A stretch of 64,000 nucleotides of DNA from positions 43,903,340 to 43,967,339 of the forward strand of contig CM039503.1 of NCBI GenBank assembly GCA_022432975.1, given 5' to 3'. Numbering within the stretch: the first letter of the stretch is position 1; each line of letters opens with the position of its first letter. The notes under the pieces were generated by a model. It was not told the DNA's origin, did no database searches, and saw only the letters and a list, made by a program, of their open reading frames with translations. Origin of the DNA: Begonia masoniana. Taxonomy: Eukaryota > Streptophyta > Magnoliopsida > Cucurbitales > Begoniaceae. The position numbers and the translations under genes were made by a program. Below are positions 25,401-40,400 of the stretch, piece after piece.

Positions 25401-28400
25401 TAGTAATGCGTTTGATGAAGTATAAGAACTTCACTTCAATCGATTTGTTCCAAAACAATTGAACGTATCAAGCAAATAAGGTTCACTGTTACATGACTTG
25501 TGGTTAGAACCTAAGTTATCCATTTCACCTTCAAGGTTTTAACTTGAAGTGATGGGAACGACGTGTGTTCAGGTCCCAATAAGCTTGATGGACGCGTAAT
25601 TAAGACTTAGTAATGCGTTTGAAGAAGTGTAAGAAACTTCACTTCAATCGATTTGTTCCAAAAGAACTGAACGTATCAAGTAAATGAGGTTCACTGTTAC
25701 ATGACTTGTGGTTAGAACCTAAGTTATCTATCTCACCTTCAAGGTTTTAACTTGAAGTGATGAGAACGACGTGTATGGAGGACCCAATAAGCTTCATGGA
25801 CGCGTATTAAGACTTAGTAATGCGTTTGATGAAGTATAAGAAACTTCACTTCATCGATTTGTTCCAAAAGAACTGAACGTATCAAGCAATGAGGTTCACT
25901 GTTACATGACTTGTGGTTAGAACCTAAGTTATCCATTTCACCTTCAAGGTTTTAACTTGAAGTGATGAGAACGACGTGTATTAACGTCCCAATAAGCTTC
26001 ATGGATGAGTAATTAAGACATAGTAATGCGTTTGATGAAGTGTAAGAAACTTCACTTCAATCTATTTGTTCCAAAAGAACAGAACGTATCAAGCAAATGA
26101 GGTTCACTGTTACATGACTTGTTGTTAGAACCTAAGTTATTCATTTAACCTTCAAGGTTTTAACTTGAAGTGATGAGAACGACGTGTATGGAGGACCCAA
26201 TAAGCTTCTTGGACGCGTAATTAAGACTTAGTAATGCGTTTGATGAAGTATAAGAAACTTCACTTCAATCGATTTGTTCCAAAAGAACTGAACGTATCAA
26301 GCAAATGAGGTTCACTGTTACATGACTTGTGGTTAGAACCTAAGTTATCCATTTCACCTTCAAGGTTTTAACTTGAAGTGATGAGAACGACGTGTATTAA
26401 CGTCCCAATAAGCTTCATGGATGCGTAATTAAGACATAGTAATGCGTTTGATGAAGTGTAAGAAACTTCACTTCAATCGATTTGTTCCAAAAGAACAGAA
26501 CGTATCAAGCAAATGAGGTTCACTGTTACATGACTTGTGGTTAGAACCTAAGTTATCCATTTCACCTTCAAGGTTTTAACTTGAAGTGATGAGAACGACG
26601 TGTATTGACGTCCCAATAAGCTTCATGGACGCGTAATTAAGACTTAGTAATGCGTTTGATGAAGTATAAGAAACTTCACTTCAATCGATTTGTTCCAAAA
26701 GAACTGAATGTATCAAGCAAATGAGGTTCACTGTTACATGACTTGTGGTTAGAACCTAAGTTATCCATTTCCCCTTCAAGGTTTTAACTTGAAGTGATGA
26801 GAACGACGTGTATTAACGTCCCAATAAGCTTCATGGATGAGTAATTAAGACATAGTAATGCGTTTGATGAAGTGTAAGAAACTTCACTTCAATCGATTTG
26901 TTCCAAAAGAACAGAACGTATCAAGCAAATGAGGTTCACTATTATATGACTTGTGGTTAGAACCTAAGTTATCCATTTCAATTTCAAGGTTTTAACTTGA
27001 GGTGATGATTATGACTTGTATGGAGGACCCAATAAGCTTCATAGACGCGTAGTTAAGACTTTGTAAAGCATTTGATGAAGTATAAGAAACTTCACTTCAA
27101 TCGATTTGTTCCAAAAGAACTGAACGTATCAAGCAAATGAGGTTCACTGTTACATGACTTGTGGTTAGAACTAAGTTATCCATTTCCCCTTCAAGGTTTT
27201 AACTTGAAGTGATGAGAACGACGTGTATTAACGTCCCAATAAGCTTCATGGACGCGTAATTAAGACTTAGTAATGCGTTTGATGAAGTATAAGAAACTCC
27301 GTTCATCAATTGGTTCTAAAAGAACTGAACTTATCAAGCAAAAATGAGTTCACTGTTACATGAATTGTAGGTAAGAACCTAAGTTAGCTATTAACCGTTT
27401 CAAGGTTTGAACTTCGAAGTGATTGCGAACTGATGTGGTATTGAACGGCCCAATACGCTTCATGGACCGTGTAGTTAGGACTTAGTAATGCGTTGATGCA
27501 AGTGTAAGAAACTTCACATTCAATCGATTTGTTCCAAAAGAACATTGACACGTAAGCAAGTAAAGGAGGTTCAGCTGTTACATGACTTGGGATTAGAAAC
27601 CTAAGTTATCTATTGCACAATCAAGTTTTAACTTGACGTGATGAGAAATGACGTGTATGATGACCCAATAAGCTTCATAGGACGCGTAATTAAGAATATA
27701 GTAAGGCGTTTGATGAAGTATAAGAAACTTCACTTCAATCGATTTGTTCCAAAAGAACTGACGTAGCAAGCAAATGAGGTTCAATATTAATGACTTGTGG
27801 TTAGAACATAAGTTATCCTATTTAACCATTCAAGGTTTTAACTTTCACGTATGAGAACGACGTGTTATGAGTCCCCAATAAGCTTCATGGACGCGTAATT
27901 AAGAATTAGTAATGCGTTTAATGAAGTGATAAGAAACTTCACTTCAATCGATTTGTTCCAGAATAACTGAAACGTATCAAGCAAATAGTGTTCACTGTTA
28001 CATGACTTGTAGTTTAGAATCTAAGTTATCCATTTAACCTTCAAGGTTTTAACTTCCCGTAATGATAACGACGTGTATTGAGGTCCCAATAAGCTTCATG
28101 GATTGCGTAATTAAGACTTAGTAATGCATTTAATGAAGTATAAGAAACTTCACTTGAATCGATTTGTTCTAAAAGAACTGAACGTAACAAGCAAACGAGG
28201 TTCACTATTACATGACTTGTGGTTAGAACCTAATTTATCCATTTCATCTTCAAGGTATTAATTTGAATTGATGAGAACGACGTGTATTGACGTCCCAATA
28301 AGCTTCATAGACGCGTAATTAAGACTTAGTAATGTGTTTGATGAAGTATAAGAAAGTTCATTTCAATCGATTTGTTCCAAAATAACTGAACGTATCAAGC

Positions 28401-31400
28401 CAATAAGGTTCACTATTACATGACTTGTTGTTAGAACCTAAGTTATTCATTTAACCTTCAAGGTTTTAACTTGAAGTGATGAGAACGACGTGTATTAACG
28501 TCCCAATAAGCTTCATGGACGCGTAATTAAGACATAGTAATGCGTTTGATGAAGTGTAAGAAACTTCACTTCAATCGATTTGTTCCAAAAGAACTGAACG
28601 TATCAAGCAAATGAGGTTCACTGTTACATGACTTGTGGTTAGAACCTAAGTTATCCATTTCACCTTCAAGGTTTTAACTTGAAGTGATGAGAACGACGTG
28701 TATTGTGGTCCCAATAAGCTTCATGGACGCGTAATTAAGCCTTACTAATGCTTTGATGAAGTATAAGAAACTTCACTTCAATCGATTTGTTCCAAAAGAA
28801 CTGAATGTGACGAGCAAATGAGGTTTAATGTTACATGACTTGTGGTTAGAACCTTAGTTATCCATTTCACCTTCAATATTTTAACTTGAAGTGATGTGAA
28901 CGATGTGTATTGAGGTCCAATAAGCTTCATGGACGCATATTTGAGACTTAGTAATGCGTTTGATGAAGTATAAGAAACTTCACTTCAATCGATTTGTTCC
29001 AAAATAACTGAACGTATCAAGCAAATAAGGTTCACGGTTACATGAATTGTAGTTAGAACCTAAGTTATACATTTAACCTTCAAGGGTTTAATTTAAAGTG
29101 ATGAGAAATACGTGTATTGACGTCCCAATAAGCTTCATAGACGCGTAATTAAGACTTAGTAATGCATTTGATGAAGTGTAAGAAACTTCACTTCAATTGA
29201 TTTGTTCCAAAAGAACTGAACGTATCAAGTAAATGAGGTTCAGTGTTACATGACTTGTGGTTAGAACCGAAGTTATCCATTTCACCTTCAAGGTTTTATT
29301 TTGAAGTGATGGGAACGACGTGTATTGATGTCCCAATAAGCTTTATGGACGCGTAATTAAGACTTAGTAATACGTTTGATGAAGTATAAGAAACTTCACT
29401 TCAATCTATTTGTTTCAAAAGAACAGAACGTATCAAGCAAATGAGGTTCTCTATTACATGACTTATGGTTAGAACCTAAGTTATCTATTTCACTTTCAAG
29501 GTTTTAATGTTACATGACTTGTGGTTAGAACCTAAGTTATCCATTTCACCTTCAAGGTTTTAATTTGAAGTGATGGGAACGACGTGTATTGACGTCCCAA
29601 TAAGCTTCATGGACGCGTAATTAAGACTTAGTAATGCGTTTGATGAAGTATAAGAAACTTCACTTCAATCGATTGGATACAAAAGAACTGAACGTATCAA
29701 GCAAATAAGGTTCACTGTTACAAGACTTGTTGTTAGAACCTAAGTTATTCATTTAACCTTCATGGTTTTAACTTGAAGTGATGAGAACGATGAGAATGGA
29801 GGACCCAATAATCTTCATGGACGCGAATTAAGACTTAGTAATGAGTTTGATGAAGTATAAAAAACTTCACTTCAATCGATTGGATACAAAAGAACTGAAC
29901 GTATCAAGCAAATGAGGTTCACTGTTTCATGACTTATGGTTAGAACCTAAGTTATCCATTTCACCTGCAAGGTTTTAACTTGAAGTGATGAGAACGATGT
30001 GTATTAACGTCCTAATAAGCTTCATGGTCGAGTAATTATGACAATGTAATGCGTTTGATGAAGTGTAAGAAACTTCACTTCAATCTATTTGTTCCAAAAG
30101 AACAGAACGTATCAAGCAAATGAGGTTCTCTATTACATGACTTGTGGTTAGAACCTAAGTTATCCATTTCACTTTCAAGGTTTTAACTTGAGGTGATGAG
30201 AATGACGTGTATGGAGGACCCAATAAGCTTTATAGACGTGTAGTTAAGACTTAGTAAAGCGTTTGATGAAGTATACGAAACTTCACTTCAATCGATTGGA
30301 TACAAAAGAACTGAACGTATCAGCAAATAAGGTTCACTGTTACATGATTGTAGTTAGAATCTAAGTTATCCATTTAACCTTCAAGGTTTTAACTTTAAAG
30401 TGATGAGAACGACGTGTATTGACGTCCCAATAAGCTTCATGACGCGTAATTAAGACTTAGTAATGCGTTTAATGAAGTGTAAGAAACTTCACTTCAATCG
30501 ATTTGTTCCAAAAGAACTGAACGTATCAAGAAATGAGGTTCACTGTTACATGACTTGTGGTTAGAACCTAAGTTATCCATTTACCTTCAAGGTTTAATTG
30601 ACGTGATGAGAACGACGTGTATTGAGGTCCCAATAAGCTTCATGGACTGCGTAATTAAGACTTAGTAATGCTTTTGATGAAGTATAAGAAACTTCCCTTC
30701 AATCAATTTGTTCTAAAATAACTGAACGTATCAAGCAAAAAGGTTCACTGTTACATGAATTGTAGTTAGAACCTAAGTTATCCATTTAACCTTCAAGGTT
30801 TAACTTTGAAGTGATGAGAACGACGTGTAATGGAGGACCCAATAAGCTTCATGACGACGTAATTAAGACTTAGTAATGAGTTTGATGAAGTATAAGAAAC
30901 TTCACTTCAATCGATTGGATACAAGAATACTGAACGTATCAAGCAAATGAGGTTCACTGTTCATGACTTGTGGTTAGAACCTAAGTTATCCATTTCACCT
31001 TCAAGGTTTTGAACTTGACGTGATGAGAACGACGTGTATTAACGTCCCAATAAGCTTCATGGATCGAGTAATTAATGACATAGTAATGCATTGATGAGTG
31101 TAAGAAACTTCACTTCAATCTATTTGTTCAAAGAACAGAACGTACAAGCAAATGAGGTTCACTATTACAGTGACTTGTGTTAGAACCTAAGTTAATCCAA
31201 TTTCAACTTCAAGGTTTTAATTGATGGTGATGAGAATGACGTGTATGGAGGACCCAATAAGCTTCATAGATGCGTAGTTAAGACTTAGTAAGCGTTTGAT
31301 GAAGTATAAGAAACTTCACTTCACTCGATTGGATACAAAAGAACTGAACGTATCAAGCAAATAAGGTCTCATCTGTTTCATGACTTGTGGTTCGAACCTA

Positions 31401-34400
31401 TGTTATTTCATTTCTGCCTTCAAGGTTTTATCACTTGCAAGTGATGAGAACGACGTGTACTAACGTCCCAATAAGCTTCATGGATGAGTAATTAAGACAT
31501 AGTAATGCGTTTGATGACGTGTAAGAAACTTCACTTCAATCTGATTTGTTCCAAAGAACAGGAATGTATCAAGCAAATGAGGTTCACTATTATATGACTT
31601 GTGGTTAGAACCTAAGTTTATCACATTTCACTTTCAAGGTTTTTAACTGAGGTGCTGATTATGACTTGTATGGAGGACCCAATAAGCTTCATAGACCGCG
31701 TAGTTACGACTTGTAAAGCATTTGATGCAGTATAAGAAACTTCACTTCCAATCGATTTTGTTCCAAAAGAACTGAATGTGACAAGCAAATGAGGTTTAAT
31801 GTTACATGACTTGTGGTTATAACCTAAGTTATCCATTTCACCTTCAAGATTTTAACTTGAAGTGATGTGAACGATGTGTATTGAGGTCTCAATAAGCTTC
31901 ATGGAGCGTATATTAAGACTTAGTAATGCGTTTGATGAAGTATAAGAAACTTCACTTCAATCGATTTGTTCCAAAATAACTGAACGTATCAAGCAAATAA
32001 GGTTCACTGTTACATGACTTGTGGTTAGAACCTAAGTTATTCCATTTAACCTTCAAGGTTTACTTTAAGTGATGAGAACGACGTGTATTGACGTCCCAAT
32101 AAGCTTCATGGATGCGTAATTAAGACATAGTAATGCGTTTGATGAAGTGTAAGAAACTTCACTTCAATCGATTTGTTCCAAAAGAACAGAACGTATCAAG
32201 CAAATGAGGTTCACTATTACATGACTTGTGGTTAGAACCTAAGTTATCCATTTCACTTTCAAGGTTTTAACTTGAGGTGATGAGAATGACGTGTATGGAG
32301 GACCCAATAAGCTTCATAGACGCGTAGTTAAGACTTAGTAAAGCGTTTGATGAAGTATAAGAAACTTCACTTCAATCGATTTGTTCCAAAAGAACTGAAT
32401 GTGACGAGCAAATGAGGTTTAATGTTACATGACTTGTGGTTAGAACCTAAGTTATCCATTTCACCTTCAAGATTTTAACTTGAAGTGATGTGAACGATGT
32501 GTATTGAGGTCCCAATAAGGTTCAGAGACGCATAATTAAGACTTAGTAATACGTTTGATGAAGTATAAGAAACTTCACTCCAATCAATTTGCTTCAAAAT
32601 AACTGGACGTATCAAGCAAATAAGGTTCACTGTTACATGAATTGTAGTTAGAAACTAAGTAATCCATTTAACCTTCAAGGTTTTAATGTAAAGTGATGAG
32701 AACGACGTGTATTGACGTCCCAATAAGCTTCATGGATGCGAAATTAAGACTTAGTAATGCGTTTGATGAAGTGTAAGAAACTTCACTTCAATCGATTTAT
32801 TCCAAAAGAACTGAATGTATCAAGTAAAAGAGGTTCACTGTTACATGACTGATGGTTAGAACCTAAGTTATCTATATCACCTTCAAGGTTTTAAATTGAA
32901 GTGATGGGAACGACGTGTATTAACGTCCCAATAAGCTTTATGGACGCGCAATTAATACTTAGTAATACGTTTGATGAAATATAAGAAACTTCACTTCAAT
33001 CGATTTGTTCTAAAATAATTCAACGTATCAAGCAAATAAGGTTCCCTGTTACATGACTTGTTAGAACCTAAGTTATTCATTTAACCTTCAATGTTTGAAC
33101 TTGAAGTGATGAGAACGACGTGTAAGGAGGACCCAATAAGCTTCATGGACGCGTAATTAAGACTTAGTAATGAGTTTGATGAAGTATGAGAAACTTCACT
33201 TCAATCGATTGGATAAAAAATAACTGAACGTATCAAGCAAATGAGTTTCACTGTTTCATGACTTGTGGCTAGAACCTAAGTTATCCATTTCACCTTCAAG
33301 GTTTTAAGTTGAAGTGATGAGAACGACGTCTATTAACGTCCCAATAAGCTTCATAGGACGCGTAAGTAAGACTTAGTAATGTGTTTGATGAAGTATAGAA
33401 AGTTCATTTCAATCGTTTGTTCCAAAATAACTGAACGTGTCAAGTAAATAAGGTTCACTGTTACATGACTTGTGGTTGGAATCTAAGTTATCCATTTAAC
33501 CTTCAAGGTTTTTACTTGACGTGATGAGAACGACGTATATTGAGGTCGCAATAAGCTTCATGGACGCGTAATTAAGACCTAGGAATGCATTTGATGTAGT
33601 ATAAGAAACTTCATTTCAATTGATTTGTTACAAAAGAACTGAACATATCAAGCAAATGAGGTTCACTGTTACATGACTTGTGGTTAGAACCTAAGTTATC
33701 TATTTCACCTTCAAGGTTTTAACTTGAAAGTGATGAAAACGACGTGTATTGCGTCCCATAAGCTTCATGGACGCGTAATTAAGACTTACTAATGCGTTTG
33801 ATAAAGTGTAAGAAACTTCACTTCAATCAATTTGTTCCAAAAGAACTGAACGTATCAAGCAAATAAGGTTCACTATTACATGACTTGTGGTTAGAACCTA
33901 AGTTATCCATTTAACCTTCAAGGTTTTGACTTTACGTAACGAGAACGACGTGTATTGAGGTCCCAATAATATTCATGAACGCGTAATTAAGACTTAGTAA
34001 TGCATTTAATGAAGTATAAAAAACTTCACTTCAATCGATTTGTTCCAAAAGAATTGAACGTATCAAGCAAATGAGGTTCACTGTTACATGACTTGTTGTT
34101 AGAACCTAAGTTATTCATTTAACCTTCAAGGTTTTAACTTAAAGTGATGAGAACGACTTGTATGGAGGACCCAATAAGCTTCATGGACGCGTAATTAAAA
34201 CTTAGTAATGAGTTTGATTAAATATAAGAAACTTCACTACAAACGATTGGATACAAAAGAACTGAACGTATCTAGCAAATGAGGTATACTGTTACATGAC
34301 TTGTGGTCAGAACCTAAGTTATCCATTTCACCTTCAAGGTTTTAACTTGAAGTGACTAGAACGACTGTGTATTAACGTCCCAATAGCTTCATGGATCGCG

Positions 34401-37400
34401 CTAATTAAGACATAGTAATGCGTTTGATGAAGTGTAGAAACTTCACTTTCAATCGATTTGTTCCAAAAGAACAGAACGTATCAAGTCCAATGAGGTTCAC
34501 TCTTACATGACTTGTGTTAGAACCTAAGTTATCCATTTCACTTTAAGGTTTTAACTTGAATGTGATGAGAATAGACGTGTATGGAGGACCCAATAAGCTT
34601 CATAGATGCGTAGTTAAGACTTAGTAGAAGCGTTTGATGAATTATAAGAAACTTCACTTCAATCGATTTGTTCCAAAAGAACTGAATGTGACGAGCTAAA
34701 TGAGTTTTAATGTTACATGACTTGGGTTAGAACCTAAGTTATCCATTTCACCTTCAAGATTTTAACTTGAAGTGATGTGAACGATGTGTATTGAGGTCTC
34801 AATAAGCTTCATGGACGCATAATTAAGACTTAGTAATGCGTTTGATGAAGTATAAGAAACTTCACTTCAATCGATTTGTTCTAAAATAACTGAACGTATC
34901 AAGCAAATAAGGTTCACTGTTACATGAATTGTAGTTAGAACCTAAGTTATCCATTTAACCTTCAAGGTTTTAATTTAAAGTGATGAGAACGACGTGTATT
35001 GACGTCCCAATAAGCTTCATGGACGCGTAATTAAGACTTAGTAATGCGTTTGATGAAGTGTAAGAAACTTCACTTCAATCGATTTGTTCCAAAAGAACTG
35101 AACGTATCAAGTAAAGGAGGTTCACTGTTACATGACTTGTGGTTAGAACCTAAGTTATCTATTTCACCTTCAAGGTTTTAACTTGAAGTGATGTGAACGA
35201 TGTGTATTGAGGTCCCAATAAGCTTCATGGACGCATAATTAAGACTTAGTAATGCGTTTGATGAAGTGTAAGAAACTTCACTTCAATCGATTGTTCCAAA
35301 AGAACTGAACGTATCAAGCAAATGAGGTTCACTGTTACATGACTTGTGGTTAGAACTAAGTTATCCATTTCACCTTCAAGGTTTTAACTTGAAGTGATGA
35401 GAACGATGTGTATTGAGGTCCCAATAAGCTTCATGGACGCGTAATTAAGACTTAGTAATGCGTTTGATGAAGTATAAGAAACTTCACTTCAATCGATTTG
35501 TTCCAAAAGAACTGAACGTATCAAGCAAATGAGGTTCACTGTTACATGACTTGTGGTTAGAACCTAAGTTATCCATTTAACCTTCAAGGTTTTAACTTGA
35601 AGTGATGTGAACGATGTGTATTGAGGTCCCAATAAGCTTCATGGACGCATAATTAAGACTTAGTAATGCGTTTGATAAAGTGTAAGAAACTTCACTTCAA
35701 TCAATTTGTTCCAAAAGAACTGAACGTATCAAGCAAATAAGGTTCACTGTTACATGACTTGTTGTTAGAACCTAAGTTATCTATTTCACCTTCAAGGTTT
35801 TAATTGAAGTATAAGAAACTTCACTTCAATCGATTTGTTTTAAAAGAAATAAACATATCAAGCAAATGAGGTTCACTGTTACATGACTTGTGGTTAGAAC
35901 CTAAGTTATCTATTTCACCTTCAAGGTTTTAATTTGAAGTGATGAGAACGACGTGTATTGACGTCCCAATAAGCTTCATGGACGCGTAATTAAGACTTAG
36001 TAATGTGTTTGATGAAGTATAAGAAAGTTCATTTCAATCGATTTGTTCCAAAATAACTGAACGTATCAAGCAAATAAGGTTCACTGTTACATGACTTGTG
36101 GTTAGAACCTAAGTTATCCATTTAACCTTCAAGGTTTTTACTTGACGTGATGAGAACGACGTATATTGAGGTCGCAATAAGCTTCATGGACGCGTAATTA
36201 AGACTTAGTAATGCATTTGATGTAGTATAAGAAACTTCACTTCAATCGATTGTTCCAAAAGAACTGAACGTATCAAGCAAATGAGGTTCACTGTTACATG
36301 ACTTGTGGTTAGAACCTAAGTTATCTATTTCACCTTCAAGGTTTTAACTTGAAGAGATGAAAACGACGTGTATTGTGGTCCCAATAAGCTTCATGGACGC
36401 GTAATTAAGCCTTACTAATGTCTTTGATGAAGTATAAGAAACTTCACTTCAATCGATTTGTTCCAAAAGAACAGAACATATCAAGCAAATGAGGTTCACT
36501 GTTACATGACTTGTGGTTAGAACCTAAGTTATCCATTTAACCTTCAAGGTTTTAATTTAAAGTGATGAGAACGACGTGTATTGACGTCCCAATAAGCATC
36601 ATGGATGCGTAATTAAGACTTAGTAATGCGTTTGATGAAGTGTAAGAAACTTCAGTTCAATCAATTTATTCCAAAAGAACTGAACGTATCAAGCAAATAA
36701 GGTTCACTGTTACATGACTTGTGGTTAGAACCTAAGTTATCCATTTAACCTTCAAGGTTTTAACTTGAAGTGATGAGAACGACGTGTATTGACGTCCCAA
36801 TAAGCTTCATGGACGCGTAATTAAGACTTAGTAATGCGTTTGATGAAGTGTAAGAAACTTCACTTCAATCGATTTGTTCCAAAATAACTGAACGTATCAA
36901 GCAAATAAGGTTCACTGTTACATGAATTGTTGTTAGAACCTAAGTTATCCATTTAACCTTCAAGGTTTTAATTTAAAGTGATGAGAACGACGTGTATTGA
37001 CGTCCCAATAAGCTTCATGGACGCGTAATTAAGACTTAGTAATGCGTTTGATGAAGTGTAAGAAACTTCACTTCAATCGATTTGTTCCAAAAGAACTGAA
37101 CGTATCAAGCAAACAAGGTTCACTATTACATGACTTGTGGTTAGAACCTAAGTTATCTATTTCACCATCAAGGTTTTAATTTGAAGTGATGGGAATGACG
37201 TGTATTGACATGCCAATAAGCTTCATGGACGCGTAATTAAGACTTAGTAATGCGTTTGATGGAGTATAAGAAACATCATTTCAATCTATTTGTTCCAAAA
37301 TAATTGAACGTATCAAGCAAATAAGGTTCACTGTTACATGACTTGTTGTTAGAACCTAAGTTATCCATTTCACCTTCAAGGTTTTAATTTGAAGTGACGA

Positions 37401-40400
37401 GAACGACGTGTATTAACGTCCCAATAAGCTTCATGGACGCGTAATTAAGACTTAGTAATGCGTTTGATGAAGTGTAAGAAACTTCACTTCATCGATTTGT
37501 TCCAAAAGAACAGAACGTATCAAGCAAATGAGGTTCACTGTTACATGACTTGTTGTTAGAACCTAAGTTATCCATTTCACCTTCAAGGTTTTAATTTGAA
37601 GTGATGAGAACGACGTGTATTGACGTCCCAATAAGCTTCATGGACGCGTAATTAAGACTTAGTAATGCGTTTGATGAAGTATAAGAAACTTCACTTCAAT
37701 CGATTTGTTCCAAAAGAACTGAACGTATCAAGCAAATGAGGTTCACTGTTACATGACTTGTGGTTAGAACCTAAGTTATCTATTTCACCTTCAAGGTTTT
37801 AATTTGAAGTGATGAGAACGACGTATATTGAGGTCGCAATAAGCTTCATGGACGCGTAATTAAGACCTAGTAATGCGTTTGATGTAAGTATAAGAAACTT
37901 CACTTCAATCGATTTGTTCCAAAATAACTGAACGTATCAAGCAAATGAGGTTCACTGTTACATGACTTGTAGGTTAGAACCTAAGTTATCCATTTAACCT
38001 TCAAGGTTTTAACTTTAAGTAGATGAGAACGACGTGTATTGACGTCCAATAAGCTTCATGGACGCGTAATTACGACTTAGTAATGCGTTGATGAAGTATA
38101 CGAAACTTCACTTCAATCGATTTGTTTCCAAAGAACTGACCGTATCAAGCAAATAAGGTTCACTGTTACATGACTTGTGGTTAGAACCTAAGTTATCCAT
38201 TTAACCTTCAAGGTTTAACTTTGAGTGATGAGAACGACGTGTATTGAGGTCCCAATAAGCTTCATGGAGCGTAATTAAGACTTAGTAATGCATTTTAATG
38301 AATTATAAGAAACTTCACTTTCAGTCGATTTGTTCCAAAAGAACTGAACGTATCAAGCAAACGAGGTTCACTGTTACATGACATGTGGTTAGAACCTAAG
38401 TTATTCATTTCACCTTCAAGGTTTTAATTTGAAGTGATGAGAACGACGTGTATTGACGTCCCAATAAGCTTCATGGACGCGTAATTAAGACTTAGTAATG
38501 CGTTTGATGAAGTATAAGAAACTTCACTTCAATCGATTTGTTCCAAAATAACTGAACGTATCAAGCAAATAAGGTTCACTGTTACATGACTTGTGGTTAG
38601 AACCTAAGTTATCCATTTAACCTTCAAGGTTTTAACTTGAAGTGATGAGAACGACGTGTATTGAGGTCCCAATAAGCTTCATGGACGCGTAATTAAGACT
38701 TAGTAATGCGTTTGATGAAGTATAAGAAACTTCACTTCAATCGATTTGTTCCAAAAGAACTGAACGTATCAAGCAAATGAGGTTCACTGTTACATGACTT
38801 GTGGTTAGAACCTAAGTTATCCATTTTACCTTCAAGGTTTTAACTTAACGAAATGAGAATGATGTGTATTGAGGTCCCAATAAGCTTCATGGACGCGTAA
38901 TTAAGACTTAGTAATGCATTTAATGAAGTATAAGAAACTTCACTTAAATCGATTTGTTCTAAAATAACTGAACGTAACAAGCAAACGAGGTTCACTGTTA
39001 GATGACTTGTGGTTAGAACCTAAGTTATCCATTTCACCTTCAAGGTATTAATTTGAAGTGATGAGAGCGACGTGTATTGACATCACAATAAGCTTCATGG
39101 ATGCGTAATTAAGACTTAGAAATGCGTTTGATGAAGTATAAGAAACTTTTCTTCAATCAATTTGTTCCAAAATAACTGAACGTATCAAGCAAATAAGGTT
39201 CACTGTTACATGAATTGTAGTTTGAACCAAAGTTATCCATTTAACCTTCAATGTTTTAATTTAAAGTGTTGAGAACGACGTGTATTGACATCCCAATAAG
39301 CTTCATGGACGCGTAATTAAGACTTAGACTATGCGTTGATGTAAGTATAAGAACTTCACTTCAATCGATTTGTTCCAAATACTGAACGTATCAAGCAAAT
39401 AAGGTTCACTGTTACATGAATTGTAGTTAGAACCTAAGTTATCCATTTAACCTTCAACGTTTTAATTTGAAGTGATGAGACGAACGTGTATTGAGTCCCA
39501 ATAAGCTCATAGACGGCGTATTAAGACTAGTAATGGCGTTTGATGAAGTGCTAAGAAAACTTCACTTCAATCGATTTGTTCAAAAGAACTGAACGTATCA
39601 AGCAACTGAGGTTCACTGTTACATGATTGTGGTTAGAATCTAAGTTATCCATTTCAACTTCAAGGTATTAACTTGACTGTAATGAGGAACGAAGTGTAAT
39701 TGAGGTCCCAATAAGGCTTCATGACTGCGTAATTAAGAACTTAGTAATTGCATTTAATTAATTATAAGAAATTCACTTTAATCGATTTGTTCCTAAACTA
39801 ACGGAAACGTTATCAAGCAAATAAGGTTCACTCAGTTACATGACTTGTGTTAGAACCTAAGTTATCCATTTCACCTTCAAGGTTTTAATTTAAGTGATGA
39901 GAACGACGTGTATTGACGTCCCAATAAGCTTCATGGACGCGTAATTAAGACTTAGTAATGCGTTTGATGAAGTGTAAGAAACTTCACTTCAATCGATTTG
40001 TTTTAAAATAACTGAACGTATCAAGTAAATAAGGTTCACTGTTACATGACTTGTGGTTAGAACCTAAGTTATCCATTTAACCTTCAAGGTTTTAACATGA
40101 CGTAATGAGAACGACGTGTATTGTGGTCCCAATAGGCTTCATGGACGCGTAATTAAGCCTTACTAATGCGTTTGATGAAGTATAAGAAACTTCACTTCAA
40201 TCTATTTGTTCCTAAAGAACTGAACGTATCAAGCAAATGAGGTTCACTATTACATGACATGTGGTTAGAACCTAAGTTATATATTTCACCTTCAAGGTTT
40301 TAATTTTAAGTGATGTGAACGACGTGTAATGACGTCCCAATTAGCTTCATGGACGCGTAATTAAGACTTAGTAATGCGTTTGATGAAGAGTAAGAAACTT

